A DNA stretch of 57,500 bases from Pseudomonadota bacterium (lineage in GTDB: Bacteria > Pseudomonadota > Gammaproteobacteria > Burkholderiales > Rhodocyclaceae), in the NCBI GenBank assembly GCA_018240585.1, contig JAFEFM010000421.1, positions 1 through 57,500 on the forward strand. The letters run 5' to 3'. Below the pieces are notes generated by a model. The model saw nothing but the letters and a program-made list of their open reading frames with translations, was not told where the DNA came from and did no database searches. The translations under genes and the position numbers were made by a program. Shown piece after piece: positions 56,740 to 57,500 of this stretch (positions are counted from its first letter, which is position 1; every line of letters begins with the position of its first letter).

Positions 56740-57500
56740 TCACGACGCGTCGCCCTTCAGCACGCCGCGCCGCATCTGGTCCAGCTCCATCGACTCGAAC
56801 AGCGCCTTGAAGTTGCCCTCGCCGAAACCCTTGTTGCCCTTGCGCTGGATGAACTCGAAGAACACCGGCCCGAGCTGGTTCTCGGAAAAGATCTGCAGCA
56901 GCAGGTCGCCCGGCGCGCCATCGACCAGGATGCGGCGCTCGCGCAGCGCCTCCAGCGGCTCGCCGTGGCCGGGAATGCGCTTCTCCAGCAGCTCGTAATA
57001 GGTGTCGGGGGTGTCGAGCAGCGTCACGCCGTTGGCGCGCAAGCCATCCACACTGCGATAGATGTCCGCCGTCGACAGCGCGATGTGCTGGATGCCTTCC
57101 CCGTGGTAGCGGTCCAGGTATTCCTGGATCTGCCCCTTGGTGTCGTTGCCTTCCTCGTTGATCGGGATGTGGATCTTGCCGCAGGGCGAGGTCATCGCCT
57201 TCGACTTCACGCCGGTGACCTTGCCTTCGATGTCGAAGTAGCGCGCCTCGCGGAAGTTGAAAAGGCGCTGGTAGAACTCGGCCCATTCGTTCATGCGGCC
57301 GCGATGCACGTTGTGGGTGAGGTGGTCGATGGCGAGCAGGCCGAGGCCTGCCGGATTCTCGTCTGTCGTGCCGTCCGCCTCTGCGATCGGCACGAAATCC
57401 ACGTCATAGATGCTGATGTCGCCGATCCCGCCGCACCGCCCGTCCTTGCCGCGCCAGCGGTCGACCAGGTAGATCAGCGAATCGCCGATGCCCTTGATCG
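56740..57500 (-). CDS. hppD: 4-hydroxyphenylpyruvate dioxygenase, C-terminal part (5' cut by window edge)
   Basis: The frame is open to the window end, giving about 253 residues of the C-terminal two thirds (the enzyme has about 350-380). Iron ligands are visible as His in [14 protein letters not shown], His in GIQHIALST and Glu in [16 protein letters not shown]. It turns 4-hydroxyphenylpyruvate into homogentisate in tyrosine breakdown. Upstream of the in-frame GTG at 57402 the translation still matches the family ([11 protein letters not shown]), so that codon is internal. ior follows on the same strand. Confidence 0.95.
   Translation of the reverse strand, partial: IKGIGDSLIYLVDRWRGKDGRCGGIGDISIYDVDFVPIAEADGTTDENPAGLGLLAIDHLTHNVHRGRMNEWAEFYQRLFNFREARYFDIEGKVTGVKSKAMTSPCGKIHIPINEEGNDTKGQIQEYLDRYHGEGIQHIALSTADIYRSVDGLRANGVTLLDTPDTYYELLEKRIPGHGEPLEALRERRILVDGAPGDLLLQIFSENQLGPVFFEFIQRKGNKGFGEGNFKALFESMELDQMRRGVLKGDAS

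Overview
The window looks like chromosomal DNA of a denitrifying betaproteobacterium of the Rhodocyclales type (Azoarcus, Thauera or Aromatoleum-like). This rests on high GC content, the protein styles seen, cytochrome cd1 nitrite reductase next to a cytochrome bc-type NO reductase, and the neighbouring housekeeping genes. The genus is an inference from gene content, not from a marker gene. Genes are densely packed with many 4-base ATGA/GTGA overlaps. I see no rRNA, tRNA, CRISPR array, insertion sequence or prophage gene, and no gene-free stretch longer than about 300 bases.

Layout. 1-1169: end of a lactate-utilisation operon (lutB 3' end, lutC). 1231-4245: minus-strand small proteins (dodecin, double CDGSH Fe-S protein, DUF3617 protein) and a coupled MOSC / polysaccharide pyruvyl transferase-family pair. 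4360-7040: hom and alaA (amino-acid metabolism). 7221-12991: plus-strand set with an Mth938-like protein, bcp peroxiredoxin, a PIN-PhoH ATPase, a cNMP/CBS/nucleotidyltransferase sensor protein paired with a DEDDh exonuclease-fold protein lacking two catalytic Asp residues, and an NlpC/P60 peptidase. 13074-17539: iron locus (DUF2325 protein, fbpA, fbpB on the opposite strand, fbpC). 17536-20080: aat, bpt (both N-end-rule aminoacyl transferases) and pyrD. 20212-26389: purine catabolism with a single-chain xanthine dehydrogenase, xdhC and guanine deaminase. 26623-30178: three overlapping membrane/glycosyltransferase genes, probably a lipid-linked sugar transfer system.

30281-52985 is a denitrification island. 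NO reductase genes norC-norB, then an epd/GAPDH-like gene with its own promoter, norE-norF-norQ, a small membrane protein, a NosR/CcoG-like polyferredoxin, norD and a Dnr-type Crp/Fnr regulator lie on the plus strand. On the minus strand are nnrS, nirN, nirJ, nirH, nirG, nirDL, nirF, nirC and nirS; nirE is divergent from nirS. NirS reduces nitrite to NO and NorCB reduces NO to N2O. NirE, NirDL, NirG, NirH, NirJ, NirF and NirN make the heme d1 of NirS; NorQ/NorD activate NorCB. Three Fnr/Dnr-type boxes (upstream of norC, upstream of norE, and between nirS and nirE) each have a -10-like hexamer at nearly the same distance, fitting one NO/low-oxygen regulon run by the encoded regulator.

Wedged between the dnr-like gene and nnrS is the most unusual item: a 569-residue DUF4157 protein with an HEAAH motif, a glycine-zipper hydrophobic segment and a C-terminal domain with candidate Cys/His residues, followed 6 bases later by a small OB-fold-like protein. 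It resembles cargo or toxin proteins of contractile injection systems, but no injection apparatus is in the window. 53031-57500 carries a single-chain indolepyruvate ferredoxin oxidoreductase and the 3' part of hppD, suggesting aromatic amino-acid catabolism.
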